Positions 15,246-16,589 of a DNA stretch of 16,589 bases are shown here, one piece after another. Positions within the stretch are counted from its first letter, which is position 1. Every line of letters starts with the position of its first letter. The translations under genes were made by a program, and so were the position numbers. The notes under the pieces are model-generated. The model searched no databases and was not told the DNA's origin. It saw only the letters and a list, made by a program, of their open reading frames with translations. This DNA is from Candidatus Heimdallarchaeota archaeon LC_2 (lineage in GTDB: Archaea; Asgardarchaeota; Heimdallarchaeia; Heimdallarchaeales; Kariarchaeaceae): contig MDVR01000105.1 in assembly GCA_001940725.1 (NCBI GenBank), positions 1 to 16,589 of the forward strand, written 5' to 3'.

Positions 15246-15391
15246 GCGTAGGTAAGGTTGATACCGACAAAAATCAGCAACTCGCTATGAAGTTTGGAGC
15301 TTCAAGCATCCCAACATTCTGGGCATTCAAAGATGGAGTACCCGTCGGAAGATTTGTTGGTGCTCAACCAAAGGCTGATCGATCGATCTAG
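15245..15391 (+). pseudogene. Thioredoxin, C-terminal half only
   Basis: The frame reads CVGKVDTDKNQQLAMKFGAS then SIPTFWAFKDGVPVGRFVGA, with QPKAD before the tract and a stop at 15389-15391. This is the thioredoxin fold's second half: the KVDTDKN strand, the helix LAMKFGA, the cis-proline segment SIPTFWAFKDG and the VGRFVGA hairpin. The N-terminal half with the CxxC active site is absent; only other sequence precedes it. The final helix is replaced by the residues Arg-Ser-Ile encoded by an ATCG tract. Both breakpoints coincide with ATCG tracts (15232-15245 and 15377-15388). The remnant cannot be an active oxidoreductase. GC content is higher than in the surrounding DNA, as in a once-conserved gene. 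Confidence 0.8.
15377..15388. repeat. (ATCG)n tract, right edge of the thioredoxin fragment
   Basis: GATCGATCGATC, read in frame after the last thioredoxin codons and followed at once by a stop. Confidence 0.8.
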
Positions 15392-15785
15392 CTTGTCTCA
15401 AAATCTAGTGAATCCTTATTCTTTCTAGTGTTCAGCTATTCATTCTAGTAAATTCTTCAGAAAACCGAAAAGTAAATAGATTCGCAGGTAATCCTTCGAA
15501 TCAGTCAAAATGCGTAGAAAACTACCTGCGTATCTAATATTTCATAGAATCGGCAAAAAGTCTATCGCTTCTATCTCGAACATCGATCCAGTAAGTGTCT
15601 CTAGTAAATAGTTATTCTTTCTAGCGAATACCTAATCAAAACTGCTTCATTCATCAAAATTCTTTGTGAGAATCTCAATTCTGCTAAAAAAACTCATTAA
15701 TAATTCAAGCCAAAAATCAAAATTACATACTATCCGCTAGGATTTGTTTGTAAACCAGTGTTGAAAGCGTTGTAAAGGGTGTATT
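15392..15785. other. Non-coding stretch with repeated TTCTTTCTAG words and an inverted repeat
   Basis: No gene is seen. TTATTCTTTCTAG followed by T or C and G occurs twice (about 15417-15430 and 15612-15626), with related TTCTAGTAAA and CTCTAGTAAA nearby. This region also holds the inverted repeat listed separately, and probably the end of the IS4-type element in its last 80 bases. That end is not marked by a recognisable terminal repeat because the partner end is outside the window. Confidence 0.5.
15477..15536. repeat. Long inverted repeat, 14-bp stem
   Basis: 15477-15490 (TAGATTCGCAGGTA) pairs with 15523-15536 (TACCTGCGTATCTA) with one mismatch, enclosing 32 bases. It could be a structured RNA, a small palindromic element or paired recombinase sites. 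No coding frame crosses it. Confidence 0.65.
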
Positions 15786-16589
15786 TCAACTACTGGTGCT
15801 TTTTTCCTTTGCAGTTAACGGTGGATCACAGCCAGTTAGGATCCAATCACTAATCAGTCCAACCACAATTTTCCTGAGTGAGTCACACAATTCACGTAAC
15901 GGCTCTATCGGAATTGGAACCCATTTACGCCTCGGAAATTCATTGGTTACCCGACACCAGGTGGGATATTTTTTGCTTTCCCGTAATTTCTTTCCTCCCT
16001 CAATTTCCTCCAAAGAAGCAGTTTCACAACAACTGTAGTCCAAACTCAATTTGTCTCCCTTCTCAATCAACTCCAGGTTCTCCATTATCCACAGATTATA
16101 GACCATCACCGCATTCCACATCAACCAGTATCTCAAACTGTAAGATTGTGATGTGGTCTTTCCCCAGATATCCTTGTACACTCGATAACCAGTCTCAATC
16201 CCCCATCTTCTACGATACTCCTCACTGAGTATGATGAATATCTCCTCGTAACTGTATTCCTCTTTCAGTAACTTTTCGGGTGGTTTCAATAGACAGAAGT
16301 AGAGAAAATCATTGTGAATTGCATCTGGATTGGCATTTTTCTTCTTTCTCCACTTTGTACGATATTCTTCTGAGAGTGGAGCAAAGATCAGAATGTATTC
16401 TTGAGATTTATTTTTGGCTCCTATTACTAATTTCATCTCTCCAGCTGTGTATCCATATTGCTCATACCATTGTTTTATCGCTGTTTTCACCCTGGAAGTT
16501 CGGATTACTGGCATTAACACACTTCCACTGAATTTGTGTCTGAGATACTTGAGGACATCGACTTGATAAAAACCACGATCCAGATAGAT
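15786..16589 (-). CDS. IS4-type (ISH3-like) DDE transposase, 5' end beyond window
   Basis: 268 residues are visible. The frame is open to the window edge, so the GTG at 16520 is not the true start. The second catalytic Asp lies in the first visible codons (YLDRGFYQVDVLKYL, codon 4). The C-terminal signature reads EYRRRWGIETGYRVYK, that is Y-2-R-3-E-6-K, the hallmark of the IS4 superfamily, with Glu at visible residue 132. It is followed by the usual hydrophobic WLMWNAVMVYNLWIM helix. Asp and Glu are both present and no stop interrupts, so it may be intact. The stop is at 15786-15788. The closest named group by feel is ISH3, but the family assignment within IS4 is uncertain. Confidence 0.85.
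   Translation of the reverse strand: MYLDRGFYQVDVLKYLRHKFSGSVLMPVIRTSRVKTAIKQWYEQYGYTAGEMKLVIGAKNKSQEYILIFAPLSEEYRTKWRKKKNANPDAIHNDFLYFCLLKPPEKLLKEEYSYEEIFIILSEEYRRRWGIETGYRVYKDIWGKTTSQSYSLRYWLMWNAVMVYNLWIMENLELIEKGDKLSLDYSCCETASLEEIEGGKKLRESKKYPTWCRVTNEFPRRKWVPIPIEPLRELCDSLRKIVVGLISDWILTGCDPPLTAKEKSTSS

Noticed and set aside
5422..15388. CRISPR array or tRNA genes
   Set aside because: The ATCG tracts are dispersed, short and without regular spacers. No cloverleaf or CRISPR-like repeat-spacer pattern is seen anywhere.
15231..15391. A functional small thioredoxin-like protein
   Set aside because: The active-site half is missing, there is no start codon with a ribosome-binding site, and the C-terminal helix is lost.
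15796..16531. Plus-strand ORFs opposite the IS4-type transposase
   Set aside because: They are antisense to a transposase with a complete catalytic signature.

Overview
The window is AT-rich and carries no rRNA, tRNA or other taxonomic marker. Several features fit an archaeon: A/T-rich TATA-like boxes about 30 bases before a start codon (one apparently leaderless), exported proteins dense in N-x-S/T sequons, and a membrane protein with an outside Kelch propeller and an inside winged helix. Together with the gene style, an Asgard (Heimdallarchaeia-like) archaeon is plausible. That is an inference and cannot be proven from this window.

Layout. (1) 1-2450, minus strand: a transposase of the rve/DDE (IS481-like) type runs off the left edge. 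It is followed by an intact IS110-family transposase whose 5' flank is long, non-coding and structured, as expected for an IS110 bridge RNA. (2) 2504-6290, minus strand: an exported single-anchor protein of unknown function, a polytopic membrane protein that may be the 3' part of a broken permease, and the Kelch/TM/winged-helix protein. The signal peptide of the last is only recovered if translation begins at a CTG codon. (3) 6421-6647: remnant of a small secreted protein. (4) 6805-11581, plus strand: a tight three-gene ABC operon, with a MacB/FtsX-like permease of about 1,030 residues and two different LolD/MacB-like ATPases. The first ATPase ends in an AbrB-like extension. A TATA box and an adjacent inverted repeat precede the operon. 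(5) 11631-12804: a complete second copy of the IS481-like element in the opposite orientation, with 26-base terminal inverted repeats. (6) 12971-14990: two unrecognised membrane proteins. (7) 14991-15785: non-coding DNA holding the C-terminal half of a thioredoxin gene. (8) 15786-16589, minus strand: a third transposase with the IS4-type Y-R-E-K signature, cut by the right edge.

How parts may work together. The Kelch protein is built like a membrane-tethered one-component regulator. It stands divergent to the ABC operon, so control of export by an outside signal is a reasonable inference.

The most unusual signal is a repeated (ATCG)n tract, an 8-14 base self-complementary string such as TCGATCGATCGA, at nine loci. 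Tracts lie in both ends of the complete IS481-like element, on both edges of the thioredoxin fragment, at the upstream edge of the possibly truncated permease ORF, and twice in frame inside the Kelch gene. None lies in the ABC operon or the IS110 element. They look like junction or footprint sites rather than random sequence.
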